Made by a program: the position numbers and the translations under genes. Positions 12,440 through 24,100 of a DNA stretch of 64,000 nucleotides are shown here, piece by piece (position 1 is the first letter of the stretch; each line of letters opens with the position of its first letter). Under the pieces are notes generated by a model, which did no database searches, was not told the DNA's origin, and saw nothing but the letters and a program-made list of their open reading frames with translations. Location of the stretch: assembly GCA_037039925.1 (NCBI GenBank), contig JAXRKP010000452.1, forward strand, positions 105,001-169,000. Reading direction: 5' to 3'. This DNA comes from Doris montereyensis. Taxonomy: Eukaryota; Mollusca; Gastropoda; Nudibranchia; Dorididae.

Positions 12440-13844
12440 AAACATTCAAATAACAGGGGAAATTGTTAAAAATTTGATTTTCTCAAAATTTTACTTTTTG
12501 ACAGTGATCTGATATATGCGATCTCCTTTTTTATTTATTGTCCAATTGCCTCCAATTTTGGTATATTATTATAGTATCTATGACGCAATAAAAAAATTCT
12601 AATAGCTATTTTTCGATATCTTTTCAAATTTTTGCAAAAGGAATTTTTGTGTGATTAAATTTGCCAAACATTGGAATGGTTGTGATGCTTTTTTGAGAAT
12701 TCATAAAATCAAAACTGTTTTAATTTACTATAAACCCAAAAATGTTACTGAGGCGTGCTAGATATTAAACCAAATAACGTGTATATGCAAAGTTATAGCC
12801 AAGTGTGTTCAAAACAGAAAAAGCCTATTAGATTTGAAATGAAGTTGTAGGTATTTTTTGCAATGAAAATCCAAGAAGGCAGCGTTCCCGTGGCAACCAT
12901 AATATATGATAATAAAAACTTTTTTTTTTTTTCAGCTAATTTAGACATGCAGTACAATAGTAGTGGTTGCAATTGTCTATTTTCAAATAATAAAAAAAAC
13001 AACAAAATATAGCGCCAACGCGTTTCCTAACCAATGACATCGTCCCTACTACATTTAGTGTGAGCATGCTTGCTGTGCCAACCATAACAAGCCCTACATA
13101 AAGGGAAGGTGCTCTTTTTGAGTTAAGATCTGATGTTCTGTTCGACCCAGAAATGGCTTGCCAGATAAGAATACCTGCTCTCCAAATTTTTGCCAAACTT
13201 TTTTAAACTCATAGACTACCGAAGGTCCGACACAAGATTATGATTGTGGTACCCCAAAAAGTTGGGTGGTTCAAAAAAAATTGTACCTTTTTTTATTTGT
13301 TATCATTTTTTCTTCATTCTTCAACAGTGTTCATAAGAGATCAAACTTTATTTTGTCATCAATAAAAATTGGCTATGTGTCATTAGTTTGTCTGAGTTGG
13401 GATGAGTTAAAGTTAAAAGGGTGAAATTGAGAAGCTAAAAATCTTTTTGGGAAGGAGACACCATTCACACAATACACCACTTCCATCAACAAAAAAGATG
13501 TTAGATAATGAAAACAATGAGCGGTAAATTGATCGAAAACATTGTGGTCTATGCTGTTTCTGGCTTGTAGCAGTAGTGTTATAAGTTTGCAAAGAAAACG
13601 GGTTAAATTGAAGGCTTGCACTGCCAGCAGTAAAAAAATCATAAATAATCAACCGTTTATGCTAGAGAGCTTATTCTGGTAGGAAACGAGGGTAGAATAA
13701 TAAGCCAATGTGATCTTTGTATAGTTATGGCCCGGCAACATATGATCGCACATGTGCGACAATTGTACTACGGCGCAAATGTAGAGTGATTGCACCCATG
13801 CCACAATGGTAGCCTATGAGTATGAGGTAAAAGAGGATTAATTA

Positions 13845-13990
13845 AAGTTAAATTATCAACATCTTCTGGAATATTGCTGGACATCATGCAAGTTAGAATT
13901 AGTTGGCGCGGGCAGAGTCTCTCTATTTGAAAAGATGGCTGCTATGAGAGCGAAAAAGAAAGAGAGTTTCACATTTAGAAATATAGTCAA
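13845..13990 (+). repeat. Dispersed repeat with GGGCAGAGTCT block, copy 1
   Basis: AATTATCAACATCTTCTGG, TAGAATTAG, CGGGCAGAGTCTCT and AGATGGCTGCTATG match a second copy at 54027-54135. This explains the attractive-looking ATG near 13935, which is therefore not taken as an MRPS16 exon. Confidence 0.6.
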
Positions 13991-14301
13991 TATATTTATG
14001 TATAAAAGCAACTGAAAGTCAGTGGTATGTCAAGTCATTGTCACACTGTCCATTGTCATGACATTTCTAACGTCTTAGTTCTATGGTATAGTTGTATTAA
14101 TTCCTTCACCTGTCCTAGCAGTAGTAGTAGTACTTAGTAGTTTAGTACTACTAGTAATAATGAGAAGTATGCACTGTAAATTGTACATATATCAATACAG
14201 CATCAACACCTAATTTACAAATAGGCCTGAATTCATTTCTGATTTACAATTACAAAACAATCGTGTGTTGTTTATTTGTTTTTCAGGATCTCTGCTTAAG
14301 T

Positions 14302-15504
14302 ATGCCTCGCATCCTTGAAAAACACCCTATAGAGTGATTCGTTTGGCTCTTCATAGGTTGCAACAACAGACCATTTTTTCATATTGTTCTAGCAAAGTCT
14401 TCAAAACCACGTGATGCTTCTCCTATAGAACAGTTGGGGTCTTATGATCCTATGCCCAACATTCATAACGAAAAGATTGTTTCATTAGACACTGAAAGAA
14501 TCAAAATTCACCTTCGAGTGGCGTGGCTGTGAGCAAACCAGTTGAGAAACTTTTAGGTTTGTTGATTTCATTTTAATCTCTTGTCCAGATCTTTCAAAAG
14601 ATTACAGTTTGAACAGGTTTTTGCCCATGTTTCATTATTTCCTATGTTGTAGTTTCTTTAAGAAAATATCAAGTTTGAAAACTTTTTAATATTGTTTCTA
14701 GAGATGTATTATGTAATAAATGACATATATTGATATAATAATTAATGCACAATTTTTGTAATAGAATCTCTATCACAAGCCTAAACAGCTATTTTAATAA
14801 AGCATCTTAAGTTTTGTTGATGTATGTGTAGGATAGTTTACATTGTCACCAAATGCATTCACTTATTCCCGAATCATGGATTCCTCAAACTATATTTGTT
14901 GGCCCGGCAAGTTTGCCAATATGTGTTATACTGCATTAGGTTTTATTTGACTAACATAAAAATGTTTATTAAATATGTCATAACATTGTATCTTGCTTCA
15001 ATTGTAAACAAATGTCATTGTTTTATGTGAATGTTACCTCCTGATGTTACAATGACACAAAGATTTGTGTCACATAACATCAGAAAGAAAATGTGTTCTT
15101 TCTGATGTTACGTGGTGAAGCCGATGACATAAGTATCAAAGCCCTTGCCACAGCTAAATGATCAACTTATACCAAGGGTTGAAGTGTTTTTATACACATG
15201 ATGGACCTTCCTGTTATTAATTTAGATTTTGCATAATTTTAAAAGCAATCAATAGAATTGAACTAAACAGTCATTAATTTTCTGTTACAAAATAAGTGGC
15301 TCACAACTTGGACTTCATGCATTAGGATTTGATTTTACCCAAATCCACATCTGTACAAAATCGTCATAAACTATCTGATTTGTCTCTTCATTTAGTTTTA
15401 GTTATTTTCCACCTAAATTTGTGCTTTGTAATTTTTATTTTGAAATATATTGACAGAAAATATTTCATGTCACAATCAAGCACACTTTGAGAATGGCTCA
15501 TATA

Positions 15505-15542
<38 letters not shown>

Positions 15543-15803
15543 TATACCGTTATATAGAGTCAACTTGTTTGAATGAAGAACAAATTTGCTCCTTTTAAAT
15601 AGTTCTTCATTCAAATAAATTGGTTATTGATACGTATTTTGGCACAATCTAACATGTTGTGTTTTTCTCATTCATCAGGTTTAAGTGGCCTTCTTCCCGT
15701 TCATCCAATGAGTTACATCACAGCAAAACGTAACAGACAAAAGTTGGAAACTGAGACGGTGACTGAATTGAATGAAAAATTAGATCAGGAATCTACTTCA
15801 TAG
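14302..15803 (+). CDS. MRPS16: Mitochondrial small ribosomal subunit protein bS16m (two coding exons)
   Basis: Structural protein of the mitochondrial 28S subunit, homologous to bacterial S16. Coding exons 14302-14556 and 15679-15803, joined G|GT at KPVEKLLG / LSGLLPVHPM. Diagnostic matches to human MRPS16: IRLALH then GCNNRPFFHIVLA, EQLGSYDPMPNIHNEK, SKPVEKLLGL and GLLPVHPM. An acceptor TTTTTCAG precedes the first coding exon at 14287, so a non-coding first exon probably lies upstream. As assembled it is frameshifted three times: G missing at 14334 (VIRLAL frame), a likely extra A at 14355, and G missing at 14520-14521. Corrected length is about 127 residues (137 in human). The intact intron argues against a processed pseudogene; consensus error or recent decay are both possible. 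Confidence 0.92.
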
Positions 15804-15821
15804 CATTTAAATTGATTTGTA

Positions 15822-15827
15822 AATAAA
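15822..15827 (+). terminator. Candidate MRPS16 polyadenylation signal
   Basis: AATAAA 19 bases after the MRPS16 stop codon. A second AATAAA lies at 15951-15956, and either could be used. Confidence 0.5.
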
Positions 15828-15956
15828 TTTCCATATTTATAAAAAAACCCAACAACTTTGCATCTGTCATGTATATATATGTGTGTGGTTGAAAGATGCG
15901 CTGTGAGTTTAAGAAGTAACACATGTAATATTGTATAGTTATTTATGTTAAATAAA

Positions 15957-18124
15957 GTAGTCAATACTGTTACCAGTACCAGGGTTATCCTGTCTTTTGA
16001 TATGATTCACTCCTATTCCTGTTAATCCTAAACTGATTTGATAATGGACATGCTTCCTGTGGTGTAAGACTACAAGTAAGTTACTGATACATAAGTGAGT
16101 CTAAACACATAAGAGAGCAAATAAACTGACAAGAACATTTTTTCTTTTATAAAAGATTTATCACGATTTTATTACAATTAAAATATAAGCGCATTAATAG
16201 TACAAATAGAAATTTTGTCACCCAAAAATATCCCTCTGCTTGTGTAGACATATTTCACACATGGCACAAATTTAAATCATGTTACAGTGGTTTTTATATA
16301 ATATGTATACATTTGTATTGCAATTGTAATGCAAGTCCATGGAAATTAGATATATTTGGATAGTTGTATAATATCCTACATATCACATTATCTGATCTGA
16401 TTATCAGCAATTAACTTGCATCTTATTAATCTTAACAGTAACTTGAGTCAAAGTAATAGTTCATACAAAAAGAGTTTTCACAATGAAATTTATTAAAAAT
16501 GAGCAAGAGAGAGAAAGAGATTGGTTAATACTAAATTCAATAAAGCCTTTTTATTTCAGGTATTAGCAGTCATGACATGAATTGTATAAAGTTACTAATT
16601 ATAATTTATTAATTCATATATTCACTGACATAATATTACTGTTATGTAGGTTACTTGTAATGTAATTTGCATTCAATGGCACCTGGATTAAAGAAATAAC
16701 AGAATACCATATATGGCAATAGTTTAAATATAATACAAATAAAACTATGCCAAAAAGGGGGAAAACCCAACCAACCTGCTCTTTTCCTATATGTATGGAT
16801 AGTTCTCCCATTTAACCATGTATATAGTACATGTTAAGACATATTCAAAATGTCGGAGATGTAATCGGATTGTACAAAAGGGAGCTTCTATTAAAATTTT
16901 CAGAATTTCTCAACATTACGGTTAAGAAGACATATTGTAAATTTGATACTCTTCTAGAACCAATTTTGGTTACTGAAGCTTTGCTGATGGATGGAATGTG
17001 ACAAGAAAGAAACATTTAAATAATGAAACCATTCTAAACATACTTTGCATACATAAACCTTGTCAACAGCACATATCATTTAAGGGAAAATGCGGCACCT
17101 GGAATAAGCCATTTTTGGGATCAAAATTGAGGTGAAAGCATTTCTTTCGAGTTTCACTTATTAACTTTACTTCTTAACTCGATATGCGATGGCATCGTTT
17201 AAGAGGTGGATCATTTAGTGAATTTTTGACAATTTTTCATTTTCTCAAAATCCATGTTTTTCATCACATAAGTAAATTTTGTGTCAGCTCATACATTTCA
17301 TTCAAACTACATCATTCTAACCCCTCATGTCCATATTTTTACAACAGCACTTATTTATACCAGTCACATTATTTTTTTTTATGAGTTTTTAAGTGAAAAT
17401 TGTGGGTTTTTCAATTTTCATTTTATTTAAATATGGTCGTTTCAAAAGTTAGCCAAAGCTTGTATAAATGGTGTGAAAATTTCAGAAACACAGGTTTGAT
17501 AGAAGGAGTAAAACAATGACCTAAAGGTTGTCAAAACATCAAAGATGGCAGCAGTTTATTTGTGTTATTATGATAATCAAAACCTAAAAATAATTTTTTA
17601 AACTCAAATACATTCTTGGTATGCCTTTGTACCCATTTAATTGCAAAATTAGCCATTGAAATCATTTTTGAGAGGAAAGGTCTTCTAGTGCTGCATTTTC
17701 CATTAATATTATTAAAATGTGTTAATAATAAATTTCGCAAAAGGACTAATAATATAGACTATCTAAATGTAAGACACATAATAAATTTAAAAAGAATAAA
17801 GTTGCTCTTTTCAGAAAAAAATACCCTCATTTGTATTGGGACCAAAAGTACCAAGAAGCAATAATATTTATAATAATATCAATTATGCTCATCCAAAATG
17901 ACAAAGCAAAAACGCATGAACTTAAACACCCATTATATACCAGTCAGTGATGTAAACTTTTAGAAAAATATCTTGTGTTGAATAAAAGAGCCTATTATTA
18001 ATATTAAGCATATCAACCAGACTGAATTTGCAAATATTGAGCATATAACAATCAGTGAACATCAGAAAATGTAGCAGAAAATGACAGTTCAGGAGTACCG
18101 GGTTCCTTAGTTTCAATCGACTGT
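15957..18124. other. Convergent intergenic region MRPS16 / FUOM
   Basis: About 2.2 kb of AT-rich sequence between the 3' ends of the two genes. I see no conserved exon, only isolated A/T runs and short unsupported open frames. It should include the FUOM 3' UTR. Confidence 0.55.
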
Positions 18125-18176
18125 TTACAGAGCCAGCCCTTTTATGAGGATAATATTGGCATACAGTTCAGTTTCT
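18125..18176 (-). CDS. FUOM: FUOM terminal exon 6
   Basis: Only 52 nt. The acceptor TCCACAG leads into A|GAA ACT GAA, which completes the GG-split glycine from exon 5 and codes for ETELYANIILIKGLAL then TAA. It is easy to miss because of its size and because 4.1 kb of mobile-element-rich intron separates it from exon 5. Confidence 0.93.
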
Positions 18177-21100
18177 CTGTGGACAGATTAATATTTAAAT
18201 ATTATCATATGACGCATAAAGTATGAATTGAAAATAAAATAAAATACGGTACAACACATAAATGTAAATGGTGTATGGGAAGAAAGGATAATACGTTGTG
18301 GTTGTTTTCTTCATTGAGCAAAGATAACTCTTGTTGAAATCAAGTGTTATTCTTTTTACTTCCCTGATCCGGGCAGTGGACAGGTAAGCACCTGTACGGG
18401 GAGTAGATGATCCCACCCTCCATGAGTCTCCTGCTGCCTTGCAGGCAGGTCTTGGCTGACCAAAGGCTAAGGGAGTTAACCCTGAAAGAAAACAACCTGT
18501 TGCCTTGTAGGCCGGTCTTGACTGACCAAGGCTAAGGGAGTTAACCCTGACAGAAAATAATAACCTGCTGCCTTGTAGGCTGGTCTTGAATGACTAAAGG
18601 CTAAGGGAGTTAACCCTGACAGAAAATAACAAGGCCCGGTAGGCAGCCTCAAGGTGGCAGCCCCACCATCTACCTAGGGTACAGTGGGCTAATCCCCTGC
18701 TTATCCAAAATAACCTGATTCAAAGTAATATATACAATGATATACCTGGCTTGAATTTTAGAAGACGACCCTGGAAAAGAACACGGACTGTGATTTTGGA
18801 ACATGGAATGTTGGGACAATTAATGAAAAGGAGTTAGAATTAGCTGAAGAAATGGAAAAATTCAAAGTAGACATTTTGGCTATTACAGAAACAAAGAAAA
18901 AAGGACAAGGAATAGAAAATGTAGGACCAAATCATACTTTAATCTTCTCAGGAGTAGATGTCAAAGATAGAGCTAGAGCACGAGTAGGCCTCCTAATGCA
19001 TAAAAGGCAAGAAATGCTACTAGAAAGTTGGAAATTTGGAAGCCCACGGCTATTAGAGGTAAATATTAAACCAAAAGGAAGAGAAATTAAATTATTAATA
19101 GCTTATATAGACCAAATAAAGATGCCACCAAAGAAGAAAAAAATATTTTCGAAAATGATTTACAAATAGCTGCAGAGAATCTCAAACCCAAACAAGAATT
19201 AATGGTTTTAGGAGATTTAAAAACGCTAGAGTAGGCAACAATGTAGAAACATCAGGAGGAGTAATAGGTAAAGAAGGAGAGACAACAACTTCTCCAAATG
19301 GAGAGACTAATAGATTTTTGCTTAGGGAATAACATGAAAATAGCTAACACATTTTTTCCTCATAAAGATATCCACAAATATACAAGACTTCATGAAGACA
19401 GATGTGAAAAGTCAATCATAGACTACATAATAGTTAGCAGCTCCCTTTTTTACAGTACAATAGATGCTAGAGTAAGCAGAGGAGCAGAAATATTTAGTGA
19501 TCATCACCTAGTGATAGCCAAAATGAGATTATTAACTGAAGAAAACAAACAGAAAAGGAAAGAGAAGAAAGCTACTAAACTCAAAATAGAAGAACTAAAT
19601 AAACCAACAGTAAAACAAATGTACCAATCCAGGATAAGATATCAGTGAAAGGCAGATGGATCGGAAGGAAAGCACAATAGAAGAAAAGTGGCAAATATAT
19701 AAAGAAACACTCCTCAGTTGTACTGAAGAGGTCTGTGGTAGGAAACAAATTAAAGGAGATAGGAAAAGAACAGCATGGTGGAATGACAATGTCAAGACTA
19801 AGATCAAAGTCAAAGAAAAGAAAGATGCCTGGAAGAAATACTTGCAAACAAAGAGACCAGAGGATAGGATATATTACGTGAATTAACCCCTTGAACCTGT
19901 AAGCCCGATATATATAGGTATAAACCTTAGAACTCTATATCCCGTAGGACCGATATATAGGTATTTTACCATGTACCTGATAAAAAGTCCGTAAGCGACT
20001 CATGGCGTCACTACGGACTGCTGGGACTATGGTAAATGTATTCAAAATGCCTTCGACATCAACTGGAAGAAGAAACCTGGCTGCAGATCAGGTTATTCGG
20101 TCCCTAATTTGTGATTCTGATGATGAAGACCGAATTTAGATTCTGACTACCACGATAGTGACTTAGAAAGTGAATCAGATGATATATTGAGTGAAAATGA
20201 GAATGAAAATACAATCGTAGAAGAACCAACTCTAGATGAAGATGAAGATCTAGATCTAGATCTAAACTTAGGAGGATAGGGGATGCCACACCCACTCCTG
20301 CTCCTAGACAAAAACAGAGAAGAATACAGAAGGAAAGAAGTACATGTATATTTGATGATGGATGGAGTGAACTGAACGTTTACACTAGGCCTAGAACTGA
20401 CATAGACACAACATTCAAAGGTGTTCAAAAAACATTCCAGATCACACTGGAGATGAAAATAGGGCTATAGACTTCTTGATCTATTTTAGCCCAGGAGCCC
20501 AGGGTTGTGGGGGGGTTCTGGGTCTCAGGAGGCCGGGGTTCAAGAACTATCGCCAAAGAGGAAGTTAGGAAAGCAAAACAGAAACAATGGGAAAAGTTTG
20601 GACAAAGATTTCAAGAAAACTATCAAGGAAATCAAAAGCTGTTCTGGGAGCAATGAAGAGCATGGAATGCTCAAACTATAGAGGATATCACTACTTAGCC
20701 TACCAGGAAAAGTGTGTGCCAGGATTCTGGAAATGAGACTAAGGAAAAGAGTAGAGGATCAGATTGAAGAACACCAAAGTGGATTTAGACCAGGAAGAAG
20801 TGTACAAGATCACATGTTTACAATTAGACAAATAATAGAAAAATTCCTTGAGAGAAACATTTACTTGCACCTGTGTTTTATTGACAGAAAAGGCATTTGA
20901 CACTGTGAGGAGGGACGAACTATGGCATTCTTTAAAAGATTACAACGTAGAGCAAAGTTTAATAGAAGCCATTAAAAGTTTTTACAATAAACCAACATAT
21001 GCAGTGAGAGTAGCTGGAGATGTATCTGAAGATTTTGATGTAGATATAGGAGTAAGATAAGGTTGTATCCTAAGTCCTCTTTCGTTTATCACATTTATGG

Positions 21101-24100
21101 ATTGAATCGCAAAGGCATCCTCAAACATGAAAAAAAATTAATGTAGGTATGTGGAAGCTCAAACCAGTAAATGTATCAATGCTTTCATTTGCTGATGATT
21201 TAGTTCTGTTTGGAAAATCAGAAAGGAACTCCGGTCAAATATCAACATAATGAATAATGAATTAAATAAAAGAGGAATGAGAGTAAATGCAAAGAAAACC
21301 AAAACAATGCTAGTAATAAAGGAAGCTAAAACACAAAATGTTAAATTAGGCAGGAGAATTTAGAACAAGTTCAAAGCTACAAATACTTAGGAGTAATGAT
21401 TAACTCAGAGGTAAAACTAAGAGAAGAAATCAGCCAGAGAATCCAAAAGGCAAGAGCAATATATAACCATCTAGGAAAGGCATTTGTAGGTAAACAAGAA
21501 TTGTCAACAAAAACCAAAATGGCAGTGTACAACACAATTTATTGTTCTACTCTCCTCTATGGCAGTGAAACTGGATCTTAAGACAGTAGGGAATACAGTA
21601 GAGTGCAGGCAGCCAAAATGAAATATCTAAGAAGAGTAGTAGGGAAAACTAAAAGAGACAAAATCAGAAACACAACAATAAGAGATCAAACCAAATCAGA
21701 TAGCATAAAAACTAAGACAGAAATAAATCAACTGAGATGGTTTGGGCATGTAAATAGAATGAATGACAATAGAATAGCTAAATCAGTATACAGTGCTAAA
21801 ACTCAAGGTAAATGACCAAAAGGCAGACCTCGGAGAAAGTGGGAAGAAGATATAAAAGAGGCATTAACGCAAAGAAATTTAACTTTCACTGAAGGAAACA
21901 GAAAATGTCAGGACAGGGCAGCCTGAAGAAAGATCATTTCGGGCATCTAAAGCCCATTCACCGGAAGGTAGAATAGGAGCTGATAAAGAAAGAAAACTTC
22001 CCTGATGGAGTTGAAATTGTGATGTTAGAAAAAAAGGGTTGGAAGATTAGATACCAGATGATTGCAGCCTAACTGATTTACTGTGTGTGTGTGTGTGTGT
22101 GAAATTAATACTTTGCGATTTTTAAAGTAAAATCATTACATGATGTCACAAGGACTCTAGTAGAGCTACATTTTATGCATTTTTTATAACAGTGTACAGA
22201 GTAATACTAATTGGTTTTGCAAACATGAACAATTGGCGACTGTCCAATAGAACAATGTAAATTAGAGGAGATGGAACAAAGGTGTTTACACAAGAAAGTA
22301 AACTTACCCAGTATGGACTACAGCATAAGCTTTCTTAGCTCTTTCATAGAAGGCAAATCTCTCCACTGCTTCAATCTTAACCTATGCGATATGAAATACA
22401 ATAAGAATACAACAAATCAGAAAAAAAACAACCCAAGAAATCAATGATTAATACAATAAAGGTGCATGTACCCTAACGTATACTTTATTTGACACAGGTC
22501 AATTTTGTTATCACCATCAATCATGAGTTTGATATCAGAAAGCTACAACATGTTCTACTATTTAGCAGTAGGCAGAGAACCTTAGTGGATAAAATTGTCT
22601 TTTATAATTTTATTGAGGTAAACCAAATGCGACATTTCCTTTCATGCAAGGTTGATGTTCTGACATGAAAGACTAATGTGTTCAGACATTAAAAAGGGAA
22701 AATATGACAAAAATTATAATTATAATTATAACCATAGAGCAGGCTTGATCGGGACTACCAAGATTACCGCCTAGCTTAATCTTTATCTTTGACATTTGTT
22801 GAAATTACTTTTCGTTCGTATTCATGACATCACATACACTCAAACCTCGCTAAACCGCCATTCTCGCTTACCAGCTTTTAACCACAACAAAGAATGAAAT
22901 AATCGTTATACTGCCATCCGCCAATGTTACGGCGTTAACATTTCTTAATAACTTATTGTAAAAAAACAATTTGTTAATCCGCTACCCTGCATCATCTAAG
23001 TGATGCATGCGGGTTGGATCTAGTTTGATTTGGTCAAAGACCACGGAGATCACACACAAAAACAACAGTGCCCTATGTGTCTATGTTTCATTCCCATGTG
23101 CAATTCACTCTCTCTCTCTCTCTACATAATCTTGGGCTAAAAGATTGAAACCAAAATGAATGTGAAGCGTGTTGTCAGGCCTAACTTCTTCTATATACTA
23201 CTTTGCTTCATTGAAGTTTCCTCCTCACTTGTGGTGAATGTGGGTGATTTCAGAGAGTGAAAGAAAAGATGTATATACCAACCAGCAGCAAAATCCAATC
23301 ATTCACCTCTATCCCTTATAATGCTAAGTTATCACTGGCAACATAGTTCGCTGTATAACAAAGTTTGAGTGTATTCTCAAAACAACATTTAACAATTTGC
23401 AGTAAGAAAAATGAATGCAGAAAAGTGAGTGATGATCTATTTTTTAATTTGTAATTAATGATGAGAAAATGAAAATTCCACTTGACCCGCTAATCGAGGA
23501 AACATAATTTTGATTTCAAAATGATCTTTCACAACACGTGTATTTGACTCATAGATTGTACTGACAACATTATATATGGGACTCAGTAGTCTAGAAGCAA
23601 GGTGTTGTTATCTCAACCAAAAAGTCGTGGGTTCAAGCTACCTCCTGGTCCACTTATGTGGATTAACAACTAGTCCCATCGGAGATGGATGATAAAAAGA
23701 GATCCTGTGTGCAGATCACAACACTCTGTGCACGTTAAAGATCCCTTGGCTGATTACAGGGCGGTTCTGCCAAAACCCCGTCATATTTCCTTAGTAGCGG
23801 ATGTGGGTAAAATCAAATCAAGATAACATTATAGACCTGTACAATGTATGTGTATGCACATACATTTTATATAAACATGTAGAAATATGTAGTGTAAATT
23901 ATATTAAGTTCATATATTAAATCTTTTCAGATGTAATTTTTTTAGGTCCAGATGTAATTAAATTTTGATCAAATTTCTAATGCAAAGGGTGACATTGACA
24001 TACAAATTAGTTTCCGTTGGCTTATTTCTTTAGTTTTAGCATGACATATTATGTCATATCGAAAGAAATGGAATTGAAAAAGGAATATAGAGAAACCAAA

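Larger units (their letters stand above)
10460..14286. other. Divergent intergenic region HAUS1 / MRPS16
   Basis: Must hold both upstream regions, but I see no TATA box or clear initiator. Contents: a G run near 11300-11313, an (AT)n at 12400-12436, dispersed repeats at 11880-12200 and 13845-13990, and two similar blocks at 11195-11265 and 13120-13195 (GATC(C/T)GATGT(T)CT, TTGCCAGATA). No exon is recognised. Confidence 0.5.
18366..21995 (+). mobile_element. RTE/CFDP2-like LINE, copy 1 (longest, interrupted)
   Basis: A 5' region of three tandem units (18420-18640) precedes an endonuclease / reverse transcriptase frame. Endonuclease blocks: GTWNVGTINEKELELAEEM, KVDILAITETKKKG, LMVLGDL, IIDYIIVSSSLF and FSDHHLVIAKMRL. 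RT blocks: EEHQSGFRPGRSVQDH, a truncated LCFID, MLSFADDLVLFGKS. The C-terminus has WFGHVNRMNDNRIAKSVY. Frames are broken in many places and the TAAGG following GVR removes the RQG motif, so it is inactive. The 3' end is GAAAGAAAG-like, shared with the other copies. A piggyBac-like insertion splits it at 19883. It lies in FUOM intron 5, antisense to the gene. The clade is not certain; similarity is to 'craniofacial development protein 2-like' LINE products. Confidence 0.9.

Noticed and set aside
13930..14030. ATG with good context (AGATGGCTGCTATGAG) as first MRPS16 exon
   Set aside because: The block recurs at 54027-54135, so it is part of a dispersed repeat. No donor site joins it in frame to the exon at 14287, and MRPS16 has a plausible ATG at 14302.
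14302..15803. MRPS16 as a processed pseudogene
   Set aside because: The copy keeps a phase-1 intron with consensus ends at the expected place, and no poly-A tail or target duplication is seen. Its frameshifts match the homopolymer pattern in neighbouring genes.
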